The position numbers were made by a program, and so were the translations under genes. A stretch of DNA of 64,000 nucleotides, from positions 18,788,298-18,852,297 of the forward strand of contig OW285189.1 of assembly GCA_935421135.1 (NCBI GenBank). The letters are read 5' to 3'. This DNA is from Bugulina stolonifera (lineage: Eukaryota; Bryozoa; Gymnolaemata; Cheilostomatida; Bugulidae). Shown one piece after another: positions 37,883 through 48,910 of the stretch. The notes under the pieces were generated by a model. It saw only the letters and a list, made by a program, of their open reading frames with translations. It had not been told where the DNA came from and did not search any database. Numbering within the stretch: position 1 is the stretch's first letter; each line of letters begins with the position of its first letter.

Positions 37883-37935
37883 GGGTTCTAACCAGACACC
37901 AACTCACACCGGCTGCAGAGCTGAGGAAATCAACA

Positions 37936-37937
<2 letters not shown>

Positions 37938-37969
<32 letters not shown>
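37938..37969 (+). repeat. (AAT)n tract at the LINE 3' end
   Basis: About ten AAT units, directly followed by the ATAACCT duplication and the resumed unit D sequence (CTAAGATGGGAC). Confidence 0.85.
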
Positions 37970-37970
<1 letters not shown>

Positions 37971-38315
37971 CTAAGATGGGACAATAATACTGTAAAATGC
38001 GAACCAGTTTGTTAGGAGAAAATAAAAACCCGTTTTTTTCAGAATTTAAAGTACCTGTTGTGTGCTCCCATACTATCTTCTAAAGTATAACATATGCATG
38101 CATACATATATTATATACTTAGTGTATTTAGTGTATGCTGTAAAGTACAATATGCAAGAGGGGGAATAACTCTTCATAATGCAGATAGCGTAATCACGTA
38201 AGGAGGTGTAGTAGCATACTATCGAATGGGTGCATGTATCTGTCACATAGATTTAATTTCTGTCAGCGAGTATGGGCAGAGATGACATTGCTCATGTTCT
38301 TCTGCATAGAATTTT

Positions 38316-38332
38316 TTTTGGGGGGGGGGGGG
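38316..38332. repeat. G homopolymer tract in unit D
   Basis: TTTTTTTT followed by a run of about twelve G, absent from the matching places in units A and C. It shifts the frame of the ORF seen at 924-1106 in unit A, which supports that ORF being non-coding. Confidence 0.7.
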
Positions 38333-39155
38333 TAATGGGCAGCAGACAGAAGTCCATTATTATTGATCAACTACTAGCCACAGTGAAATAATGTAGCTTA
38401 TAGATACAAGATGTTGGCCAACGCATACATATACTTATAATAGGTACATTCATCTAAGATTGTTCTGGAAGTGAGTAGTATGTACATTGCTAGTTAATGG
38501 TTTGTGGATAATCATAATTTTTTTTGCAATCTATTTTTAGCAATGAAATTGTCTGTGAGCAAATTTTCTTGTATTATAACAGTCTTATAAACTATTCCCC
38601 CATATGACAACTTCTTCATATGAAATTCCACTGAAGAACCCGGGCTATGTAGAAGACTCTCACTTAGCTAGCATATTACACGTTTCCATAGCCTGTGCAT
38701 TTATCTACATGTACATGTACATGCATTATATAAATATTATTATTTCAAAGTGAGATAGCTAACAGTTTACAGGTCAGTGTGGCAGATTGTGTTATTGAAA
38801 TATCATCTGTAGAGGAAACTGTTACTACATATCTGTGGAAAGCTGTACCATCCCTGATGTGACCAACTAACTTTGCAACTCATTAAAATTGAAATACCTC
38901 ATTTTTAAACTGGCTGCTAATGCGAGAAATCACTAGATGTAAATATTATTGTAGGTGGAATAGATTATCTACATGTACAAGAATTGGGTAGGTAGATTGT
39001 AAGTCTTCGTGGACAAGCGGATAGACATTCTTTCAGGTAGCACGTCAAACTTTGGCACTTGAGTTGCTGAATCAACTTCCTAAAATTTAAAATTAGTTTT
39101 CGCTTTCAGGTAACTAAGCTTAACCATCATGTTTATTTATAAATAATTCAGAGTT

Positions 39156-39173
39156 CATTGCCAAGTGTGTTGG
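39156..39173 (+). promoter_or_regulatory. Invariant 18-bp promoter motif, copy D
   Basis: Identical to the other copies. TATAAAA is at 39185-39191, and exon 1 ends at a GTAAGC donor at 39272. Confidence 0.6.
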
Positions 39174-39656
39174 TGTAGATCTGGTATAAAAGGCAGCAAC
39201 TTAAGAGTGGAAAGCAGAACTCACTTGCATACTGCAAACACACCATCTTTCAGCAACACAGAGAATACCAGGTAAGCGACAACTAGAGTACAATTTACAA
39301 CTAACAATAACTGGTTTCTTAGCTGTGTCAACATCAGAAAGTTAAAATTTTAAATCAACTATTAAATCGACATACATTATAAAAACTAGTGGCATTACAA
39401 GTAATATAACACCATTATGTTTAGTGTTGCTTTATGCTCCCTATACATAAATTGCATGTTCCATAGAAACACTTAGTATAGTCGTCTTTTAATAGTTGTA
39501 TTACCAATTTCATGCAAAACATTTCTCATTTTCACTCAATCCTATACAATTGCGATCTTTGGGTATTGATATATGTAGTGTACATTACTTGTAGATTATA
39601 TCATTATACCTGTATACAACAAATATTATTATAATACTGTTTTACAGACTTCAATC

Positions 39657-39824
39657 ATGCAGTTGCTCGCCCTTGCATTCCTCCTGCTCACCATTGGACT
39701 GGTTGCAGTCTCAGCCTCAGGACATCGTGGTTATTATCGTCGTGGTTATAGTGGTGGTAGTTACAGCTCCAGAGGAAGTGGAGAGAATGGCGGAGGCTAC
39801 TACTCCGGATACTACGGAAAGTAG
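39657..39824 (+). CDS. Secreted Gly/Tyr-rich miniprotein, copy D
   Basis: A 55-residue protein very close to copy C. Exon 1 ends at 39271, exon 2 is 39648-39853, the 3' UTR intron is 39854-40139, exon 3 starts at 40140 and AATAAA is at 40326. It has the signal peptide with Leu instead of Phe at residue 4, then SGHRGYYRRGYSGGSYSS and the same SGENGGGYYSGYYGK end without GGRK. C and D share this deletion, so they are probably the most recent duplicates. Function unknown. Confidence 0.8.
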   Translation: MQLLALAFLLLTIGLVAVSASGHRGYYRRGYSGGSYSSRGSGENGGGYYSGYYGK

Positions 39825-41246
39825 AGTGTCTGACTTACATCATCCTCCACAAAGTAAGTTATAGTTGCCTCTTAAATTCATGTTCACTCAATGCAATCTG
39901 GTAGAAATGAAATAAATATAATGTAGTTTTCACTAGAATGACAGCACTGTTTAATTCTCAATAAAGTATTGACATAAACAGACAGCTTGCATTTACATAT
40001 TTTCTCTATTACCTTAATTTTCTTTAAATGCTATCTGAGCATCAACAGTTTACTACTCAAATAGACCCGGCCTGGTTCTCAATTACTTTTATTCACACAC
40101 TGTATTCTCTATCTATGCTAATGTTTCTGTCTTTATTAGATGCAGTTCTAAAGCTCAAGACTTATGAAAAGAATCTAAGTACGTTCTGGATTTGATAAAA
40201 TATTATTATGGTTATTGTAGTAATAGTTATCACCTGTTATGTTTTGTAAATTTTTGTCAAATATTTTGCTGTCCTCTGAATTCATGGTAATTGTAACGTT
40301 TTACCTTGAAGCAATATGACAATGAAATAAAAAGAAATTCACGCAATTTCATGCAGTTATTAGTTATTCTCTATATATATAGTAGAGTCTTGATAAAGAT
40401 CGATGATAGTTGGCCAATTGGTTCGGGGCAAATTTCAAGTGTAAATAATAATCATATAGTTCACGTTCGCTAACGTTATAATGGTGTTAGGTGTATCATC
40501 GCTAGTACCTTTTATCCCAGTCATCCATTTGACAAAAGAAAACAAAATTAGAAGGTAAAACTTGGGTATATTTATTTTCAAAAAATGTTAATGTTTAAGC
40601 AAATTTCATGTAGTCTTAGTTCTTTGGTCAGACTAAAGTAGGTGAGGTTGCCTTCTGTATTTTATAGAATCTAAGGTTATCAAAATGCCGTGAATATTAA
40701 GAGGAGCCAGCAGTATATTTTACTTGAGAAAATAGATGGTAGAAGTGTTTGCACTATCCACACAATTACTGTAATGTATTTTTGACCAAAGCAAAGTGTT
40801 ATCATCAAAAAGTGATATTTTTTACACATTTCAGCATAAAATAAAATAATCCAGATTCATTCAGCCTGAAAACATACCCAGAATCCATTAATTATCTGGT
40901 GCTGTGATTCCTTGTGGGCACATATTGAACAGTTGGGGACAAGCCAAAGTCTCCATCTAAATAATAACAACAGTAACCATAATAGTGATAGACAAATAAC
41001 TTCGACTACTGCATCCTAGCGCAATGTTAGCCTTTGAGCTTGGAGCAATTGGGTTCATGGGTGACACCATATATATATTACATAAGGAAAAAGACAGCTG
41101 GAATCTTGTTTTGATATAAACCCTGGCTATTTACAAATCATGTAAAAGCTATGCTTATTATTATAGTATTGGGGGAAAGCAATAAAGCAATCAAACTACA
41201 AGACTAGTGATGTTATGTAAGCAATATCTTATTCCAGCTAGTTAGA

Positions 41247-41279
41247 GATGCTATGTGCATCACTTATGCACGTAGCATT
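41247..41279 (+). other. Conserved hairpin, copy D
   Basis: Same stem and loop as in unit C, 40 nt before homology to the other units stops. Confidence 0.5.
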
Positions 41280-41329
41280 TTAGATCTCAAATATTAGTGT
41301 GCTGGGAAATTTATATTTTGCAGAGAACA

Positions 41330-42750
41330 AACCTCAGAGAGAGCATGAATGATTTTTTTATAGTCAAGTGTAAAAATGTGCATGATGTCTGTTATGTAAT
41401 TAGCTATTCTACTGCAGTCAAATTCTAATGCAGTCCTTGTAAGGCTAGTGACATTGGATAAGGCACCACATGTTATGTAATACAGGCAGGTAACCTGATT
41501 ATGATTAGCTAATCACTAATTGTATGTACTAACCATGCTATTAGGCCATAGCTGTGCCAACCTACATGTTATAGAGATTATGCCCAACATAACTCAAGTC
41601 ATCTATCATACCAGAATAACCATGATAAAATATTTTAAATTATGACAGGGAGATATTCTAGTGATAAAGGGGCGATTTCTTGTAGACCAAACAGCAAGAA
41701 AACATCAGTGACGCCTACATATGTCTGTATCTAAATTCAAATGTATACAGGAATAGAATTACGCTGTTGTTTTGTAGTGTAACATTTAAGGGATATTTCA
41801 GGTATTCAAGGCATGTGATCAAACCTTTCTTGCAACTTCTAGCAACCTTCAGGCAATATGAAATTAACTACATGACTCTACTTGTCAAATTTTAAAGGAA
41901 TCACTTAAGCCTTTACATACGTGTTTCTGTAATCATTTATAATCTGTTAGCAATTCATGCAACGTTCTCTCATTTGGTCAGTATAAATACAGTGCCCATT
42001 TTAGCTCATTTTGTATTGCCAGGAAATTGCTGTATTGCATACAACAACTACCTGATTACATATTTAAATTATGTAGTACGTTCTGCTTTAGCATTGGGCA
42101 CTCTGGGCTAAGAAAGACAGAAATAGATTATTAATATTATTACTAAGTCTCTGTATTATTTTGCAAGAGTACTACAGCGTAAACTTTATTGACTATTTGC
42201 TGCCAGGTACAGTACAGGCATTGTCAGGGCTGTAACAACTATTTTTGGTTGAGGGGCAAAAACCTCTATGCAGGCACTCACTAGGCTGTTAGGTGGAATA
42301 TGGGCGATACCCCTTGCTACTGATGCTCCCCTACCCCCCCCCTCCCCGCCGCCACTAGTAACTGCAAGTAGAGGGACCCGAGACTTGGTAAACGTATGAA
42401 CTGATACAAAATTTCTATTTAAGCAGTAAAACATTTTGCTGAATCTATAATGGCCTATGAAATCAAATATAGAACACTTTAGGAATGACTACCATTATTA
42501 CGTCACAAAATTCATACCACCTGAGGGGTGCAGACATCCATGAAACCTTTTGCTTTATATTAAACCTCTATATGCTCTCTGGCATATTTTATATTCCTGT
42601 TGCCGCTGTGCAGATTGGTCGAGTAAATATGATCAAACAATGTACATGCATACATAAGGCCTATGTTCATGTGATTACCATTTTACTTCATTTTGTATAT
42701 TTATTTTAAAATCAGCTGAGGATTGATGAAACGTACGCCAGCTTTATATT
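41330..42750. other. Spacer between convergent genes D and E
   Basis: Unique within the window. No supported exon. CAGGGCTGTAACAAC at 42225 resembles a hAT terminus, and a C-rich tract lies near 42330, but no matching second end was found close by. Confidence 0.4.
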
Positions 42751-43252
42751 ACATTTATTTTTTATTTCATCATAACAGGTTTTAACAAGAACAAGTGCCC
42801 AGTACCATGAATAAAAAAAGTATAACAAATAATGTACATAATTTAGGCTATAAATAAAACTAATATAAAACAAAAGTCACATGGGCAGGTCAAATCTTTT
42901 TTGGTATTTCTTCATTTGAGAACTGCATCTGAAAAATAGAAAACAATGCCATCAAATTTTATATAAACAACTTCATATCAGATATTCCAAGACAATAATA
43001 AATGTAGAACTTATTCTCATTTTTGAACACAAAATGGGTAAAGAAACAATATAGAACTTTACATAGAACAGTATGCAGTATTACCTAGATGTTCATTATT
43101 TAAAATAAGCAAGTTGCCAAGCTATAGGAAACAGATTGAATTACTCACACAGCATGTTATAGAGTCAAATATTCGATCTTCATAAAGTAAGTGTGGTAAC
43201 CTAATAACAGTAACCATTACTTACTTTGTGGGGATGATTTAGATCAGGCGCT

Positions 43253-43441
43253 CTACTTCCCGTGGTATCCGTAGTATCCGGAGTATTTTCTTCCTCCATA
43301 GTAGCCGCCATTCTCTCCACTGCCTCTGGAGCTGTAACTACCACCACCATAACCACGACGATAATAACCACCATGTCCCGAGACTGAGACTGCAACCAGT
43401 CCATTGGTGAGGAGAAGGAATGCAAGGGCGAACAACTGCAT
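43253..43441 (-). CDS. Secreted Gly/Tyr-rich miniprotein, inverted copy E
   Basis: A 62-residue protein on the minus strand. Exon 1 ends (3' side) at 44304, exon 2 is 43450-43225, the 3' UTR intron is 43224-42929, exon 3 starts at 42928 and runs to AATAAA signals near 42766-42754. The signal peptide has Asn at residue 13 and ends VSVSG. The mature part keeps YYRRGYGGGSYSSRGSGENG and YYGGRKYSGYYGYHGK, so it has both the internal Gly-Arg-Lys and the terminal Gly-Lys. Exon 3 is diverged from the forward copies. The TATA box is degenerate (see 44384-44394), so expression is less certain although the frame is intact. Confidence 0.75.
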   Translation of the reverse strand: MQLFALAFLLLTNGLVAVSVSGHGGYYRRGYGGGSYSSRGSGENGGYYGGRKYSGYYGYHGK

Positions 43442-43619
43442 GATTCTAGTCTGTAAAACAGTATTATAATAATATTTGTTGTATACAAGTATAATGATAT
43501 AATCTACAAATAATGTACACTATATCAATACCCAAAGATCGCAATTACATAGGATGGAGTTAAAATAAGAAACTTTTTGCATGAAATAGGTAAAGGAAGT
43601 ATTAAAAGACCACTTTTCT

Positions 43620-44290
43620 TTTCTAGAATTGCATAATTCCAGCTCTCGGTCCCATTGGACCTTGAAGCCCGAATTGACTAAACTAGCATAGATAGACCAT
43701 ACTCATGCAAGCAATCTATAAGCAATAACTCAGACCCTATGGGTTGTACACCAACACAGTTTGATAATCTACCATACAATCACTGCTCAGTCTTTGATGT
43801 AATTGGAAGCAGATCTAGCCGACCACTACTAGACCCTTCTCGCACCTGTACTATCATCGGTACTTGTGTGTCGCATTACATTATATAGTCTGAAGATTCG
43901 CTAAACTGCATAACTTAAAATTGCAGTACAACTTTATTACATAATATCTGAAATCTACATTACTATGCACTTGAACATTTATCAAAAGTTTGCAATGATA
44001 GAATGCATGGATATAGTTATATGCTTACTCGTACATGTACATGTACATCCAAGAATTCACTGTGTAAATACAAAGATAATATTCAATCATTTAATTTTAG
44101 ATGAAAATAACTCGGATTTGCAAATAATTAAAGACGCATTTTGCTCATTTTAGATGACAAAATGATTATAATTTTGCACTACTGTAACTTATTTGTCTTA
44201 TCACTTACACATGTACATGAACCTTCAAACACATACACGTAGGCTACTAGTAAAATGTAGTCATTGAATAGCTTGTACAATCAAGTCAAT
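43620..44290. other. Expanded intron 1 of copy E with LTR fragment
   Basis: Intron 1 is about 850 nt here against about 380 nt in copy A. The extra DNA includes GGACCTTGAAGCCCGAA...AGACCATACTCATGC, a diverged piece of the LTR family's 3' part (compare GACCTTGATGCCCGAAC at 24630). Confidence 0.5.
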
Positions 44291-44383
44291 CAGTACTACT
44301 TACTTTTGGAGTTGTCTGTATTGCTGAATGTGCTGCGTCTGTGTTCCGCTGGCAAGTTGCGTTCTTGCCCCTAAACGTGCTGC

Positions 44384-44394
44384 TTTTTGTCCCA
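44384..44394 (-). promoter_or_regulatory. Degenerate TATA region of copy E
   Basis: On the minus strand GATCTGGGACAAAAAGCAGC stands where the other four copies have GATCTGATATAAAAGGCAGC or a close variant, so TATAAAA has become GACAAAA. Confidence 0.6.
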
Positions 44395-44402
44395 GATCTA
44401 CA

Positions 44403-44420
44403 CCAACACACTTGGCAATG
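44403..44420 (-). promoter_or_regulatory. Invariant 18-bp promoter motif, copy E
   Basis: On the minus strand identical to the motif in copies A-D, even though the TATA box beside it has been lost. Confidence 0.6.
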
Positions 44421-44499
44421 GACTCTGAATTATTTATAAATAAACATGTTGGTTAAGCTCTGTTACCTGAAATTTAATTTTAAATTTAGGAAGCTCAGT

Positions 44500-45110
44500 T
44501 CAAATTTTTCAAAAGTCAGTTGCCAAAATAATGGCCTTATTTATATATTTGGAATTCCATTGTTCTATTTTTTATTTAAATGAATCATTTTCATCATAAT
44601 ATTATATAAATTGTCATTTCACCTACATACACATACATATTTATAATAAAATTTGTGTAGGTGATGGTGAATGCTATGGGCCCACGTGTTACCTCAACTC
44701 GGCAAAAAATATGCATGAAATTAAATTTAGTTCCTTATAAAGAGACCATCGTTAAGTTTATTGCTGATGCATTAGGTGAACCTGCTTTCATGTTATACAG
44801 TTGGTTTACCTATCGGATGTCACGCTGTTTCCCAAATATAATTCCAATCCAAGATATTTCATTGATGTCGATTATATATTCCACACAGTGTAGTCAACCT
44901 TCGACCCTCTCAACGCATTGTAGCAAAGACATGGATCTAAAGTACAATGTATGTATGTTTTCACACACTGTAGTTTAGAAGGTGTTATCATGCCTATTCT
45001 AATTGATTATATAAATACAATTTCAGAGATTGGGTAAAAGGAGAGATGAGGAGATAGCTATCATGATGTATACATGTATAATATGTATAACCTATAATAG
45101 TCTATAATGT
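44500..45110. other. Spacer, nothing supported
   Basis: A 105-codon ORF (44661-44978) is open but has no recognisable motif, no splice context and no second copy; I do not call it a gene. Confidence 0.35.
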
Positions 45111-45112
45111 AC

Positions 45113-45414
45113 AATGTATATAAATGTGTATATCTACATGTATATGGCCATGTATGTATATTACATGCATTTATATGTATATGTATATATATGTGTGTAC
45201 GTATATTACATTTGCGTATATTTATGTGGGTACGTATGTACATATATATTACGTGCATGTATATCTATGTGGATATGTACACTATATATATACTTGCGTG
45301 TGTATATCTATGTGGGTATGTACAATGTATATTACATGCATGTATATCTATGTAGATACGCATATTATATGTGCGTATCTATGCACGTATGTATATTACA
45401 TGTGTGTATATTAT
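45113..45414 (+). repeat. TATATCTATGTGGGTATGTA minisatellite, left part
   Basis: Degenerate repeat of about 30 bp made of TATATCTATGTGGGTATG and TATATTACATG pieces. All six frames give Tyr/Ile/Cys-rich ORFs that are by-products of the repeat. Confidence 0.75.
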
Positions 45415-46140
45415 TGTAATGGTTTTTGGGGGATTGTGTTGTCGTCCTAAGACGACTCCCTTGCCCAAAATGAAGAGCCTATGAGTGGTGCTAGGTCTTC
45501 TCATTACATGAAAGATCAACAGGTACTAGTAGTCCAATGACTACTCAAGACGACCCATGTGGTCCCGAGTCGATGCTTGTTCACTATACTGAGAAAGAGA
45601 GTGATCCGACCTAGAAGGCAGTTTGGGAGGCAAGGTCGAAGACCTTGACAACTGGAACGACCTACATGTACATGTATCTACGAAGAAAAAGTCTCTGTGT
45701 ATAAGTATAGATGTGTCTTTATTGAGATCCAAGCATGAACTGAGACAATGAACATAAAAACAATGTGCTTTATATAGTATTAGAACTTCTGGTAAAAAGG
45801 CTGACATAGTGTCGTAAAAAGCTGATGTAATGTCGTCCGGAAATTGCACAACAAGATGGCGGCTGGAAACCCGACGGCCGACCCAAAACATGTCGGGTAC
45901 AACAAAAGATGCTTAAAATCATCCAACTCATGTACAAAATGAATATCAAGTAATTCTGAGAGGTCGGCCCTCTTTACATGGGTATAAAAAGGACATAGTT
46001 GCTCAGTAATGCACATTATGAATATATAATTAATAGTCTACTCCAGAAATAGGTTACACAGGTAGGTTAGAAGTAATTAGTGTTCACAATGTCTGAGGGG
46101 CCCCACTCGGGGATGGGCCCGAGCCGGCCTAACTATTACA
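45415..46140 (-). mobile_element. Solo LTR, 726 bp, inverted, inside the minisatellite
   Basis: Read on the minus strand it starts TGTAATAGTT and ends AACCATTACA. It shares with 24139-24856 the GGCCGACC box, TATATAAAGC, GATCTCAATAAAGACAC and the CTCGGGACCACATGGG...CACTCATAGGCTCTTCA tail. The minisatellite resumes directly on its right. A clean duplication is not visible because the flanks are repetitive. Confidence 0.7.
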
Positions 46141-46295
46141 ATATCTATGTGGGTACATATATTACATGTGTATATCTATGTGTGTATGTATATTACATGT
46201 GTGTCTATGTGTGTATGTATATTACATTGTACATGTGTGTGTCTATGTGTGTATGTATATTACATGTATGTATATCTATGTGGGTATGTATTGTC
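46141..46295 (+). repeat. TATATCTATGTGGGTATGTA minisatellite, right part
   Basis: Same unit as 45113-45414, continuing after the LTR. Confidence 0.75.
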
Positions 46296-47539
46296 CAGCT
46301 GTGTTCTATTACCTTGAATAAATCCTGAAAAACAGGCTATTCAGGAGATTAAGTTGTGAATTTGCAAACAAGTGTTAGCTCCAACGAATAATCACAAACC
46401 AAATTATTGGAATTTAGGCTAAGTTTCAGTACCATAAATCAACATCAAGAACTGATATTGAGACAGTTATTTTCTGTCATCGTTGGAGTTTTTTTCGGGT
46501 TGACAATTTTATTTCTCAAGCGGTTCCAACCCAATAGAAAGCTACAGTGAATTATGCTAATTATCATTTTTTCACACAGGTCCAGGCATTGTTATTTGAT
46601 CCCTGGAAGAAGGAATATTTAAATATTTCATCAAAACATTTGCTGCTTAGAGGAAGGAGATGTCTCAGCAGACAATTGAGTGACAGATGAAATGAAATGA
46701 AGGAAATCATTTGTTACCTCTGGTCACTATTCTTAACACTAAGTGGTTGCGTTAGTCTCCAGGGTCTACATTGCAATTTCTAAAATCTACTGGTGCCCTG
46801 TAAATGATGTATCTTACATGTATAATTGCGATTTCATGTTTTAATGCGATAGTCTGAAATCCAGACTTTTAAATGAATGACTATTAATGAATAGACTGTA
46901 GACTTTAGGGAGGGAGAGCGTACGTATAGATGTAAGCTTTACCAAAATTTTGCAGCCAACATCCGGCACATTTACGTCTCGAGAACTTGGAGTCAAACTC
47001 TGGTTTTCCTCTGGTTAGTTCTACAAGTGTAGATATAAACCAACACAAAATGAAATGGGAAAAAGCAGTAGAATCAGAACCATTTATTGTTAATTCACTC
47101 CTCCCTCACTACCCCCCCCCCCCCCCCCATCTCTCCTCCAGTGTTACAATTTTTGACAGAAAATTTGTACAAATCAAAAGCGTCACACCATTTAGATGTA
47201 TGCTGGAAAATCTAATGGGTAAGTTACCCTAAACTAAGGAATAAGTGTAACGCATGGAGTGACCAACATGTAAATAATTTCCATGTACAGTGAATAGGTT
47301 ACTGGGAAAATATATATCTAGGAAAACTTATTGCGTGCAAGAAATTCTATGCTGACTCCACAGGGCTAGTACCCATGATGTTATTCAAAGGATAGACATT
47401 AGATCTGATGTAGTCTTTATCCCTGGTGTTTGACAACATTATCTTCCACAAAGTATTTGTATCAATATTATATTGTTATGTCACATGTGAATTTCTAAGT
47501 GTCAAAGTTATACCTAGAATACTGAGGAATAGCATTTTT
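46296..47539. other. Intergenic DNA with a C-tract
   Basis: No supported gene. A C homopolymer interrupted by one A lies near 47111-47128, within an ORF (46987-47232) that I do not accept because it has no other support. Confidence 0.4.
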
Positions 47540-47665
47540 AAGGTGTCATTCCTTCTGTAACTTGCCGAGAGGTGAATAACACTATTGCATCTTATTTATA
47601 CATGTATAAATAAAATACAATAATGTTGTTAACCTCTTGGTTAGTTACAGAAGGAATGACACCTT
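47540..47665. mobile_element. 126-bp palindromic MITE
   Basis: AAGGTGTCATTCCTTCTGTA is mirrored by TACAGAAGGAATGACACCTT, with a short AT-rich centre. No clear duplication was found. Confidence 0.65.
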
Positions 47666-48016
47666 CAGAAAGATCATTACATATATAAATCCTTGTACAT
47701 GGTATATTACATGAAAATTCATTACATTATTATCTAATGAACTTTCCTCTAATGCACCACATACAAGGTATAACACATCCCAGGTCAATTATTTGTTAGT
47801 ATTGCCATACAGAGTTACATAATCCAATCAGTTATTCTTTCACTGACAGATTTACAGCTCAGAGATTATCTAATGGATTAGCCAGGTGGATTAGCCATGC
47901 TGGGGGAACAACTCCTCAGTGAGTTCAAACAAGTCAAATTGTTAAATAATCAGGATTAACCTAGGGTAAATAGGGTTCAACGAAATCTACGTAATGAACA
48001 CCCTCTACCAATTTGG

Positions 48017-48026
48017 TATATATATA
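48017..48026 (+). promoter_or_regulatory. TATA box of the 193-aa Gly-rich gene
   Basis: TATATATATA, about 30 nt upstream of a probable transcription start near 48050. The non-coding exon 1 ends at 48095 (CCTG, then GTAAGT). Confidence 0.65.
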
Positions 48027-48910
48027 GGGAGACTTCACTCTCAGATTCACAGAGTAATTCAAGGCCCTTGAGAAGCCATTTTAGTTACATTCCTGGTAAG
48101 TAATAGTAATTACATAATAAATACTATTATAGTATTATAACACATCAATAAAAATTAGATTACAATCATGATAATTCTTTAAGATATTAGATTTATATTA
48201 TTTTAAAAGTTTCAGGTGTTCTAGGCTACTTACTTCTGGTATATAGTCATATCTTTTGCCAATTTCAATCACTCTGATATTTATTCAAACCAAAATCATG
48301 TGAAATTTCCAACTGATATCTGGAGCCTAAACTGTTCATATTGCTCACAGCTTACCATGATAGTATTGCATTTATTACCCATATTCAATAGTACCCAATA
48401 GCTATACATGACTTGTTTAATATGTATGTACAACATACATGTAGTTCCGTATGCATTAAGGATTCTTTATTTTTTATGATCACAATATTGTATCAAATTT
48501 TATAACATTTATTTAACAATTATGCTGTATATATTCGCTTATCTACAATTATTCCAGCTGTGCTATAGTATATTAATTAGAGATACATGTGCTTCACAAT
48601 CATATTATGTTACTACTCTTGTGACTCGACCAGCCTCACTCCTCAGTAGTTTATGCCATTATTCTACGATTCCTGTTCTTCTTTTATTAGTCCATGTCTT
48701 GTTTAAGCAATACAAATTAATTTTCCAATTTGATGATTCCAAAAGCAACCAACTTCTCACGCAGGGATTTAACTATTATGGATAATGGTAGCTGTTAGAA
48801 ATATAGAGAAGACAATTCTTAAATCTTTATAACACTCCTACAATATTATTATATGACAGTACATCAGTCCAAGTATTATAAATTTATTATGTTCACAGGT
48901 GAATGATAAA

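Larger units (their letters stand above)
35005..41320 (+). repeat. Tandem unit D of the miniprotein array
   Basis: Begins with the same ACACACTACCTCTTATGC block. Homology to unit C ends near 41320, just after the hairpin, so the 3' third of the unit is missing. Interrupted by an insertion at 35267-37965. Confidence 0.75.

Noticed and set aside
45061..45450. Tyr/Ile/Cys-rich ORFs of 65-108 codons on both strands
   Set aside because: By-products of a minisatellite with few stop codons; no splice context or second line of evidence.
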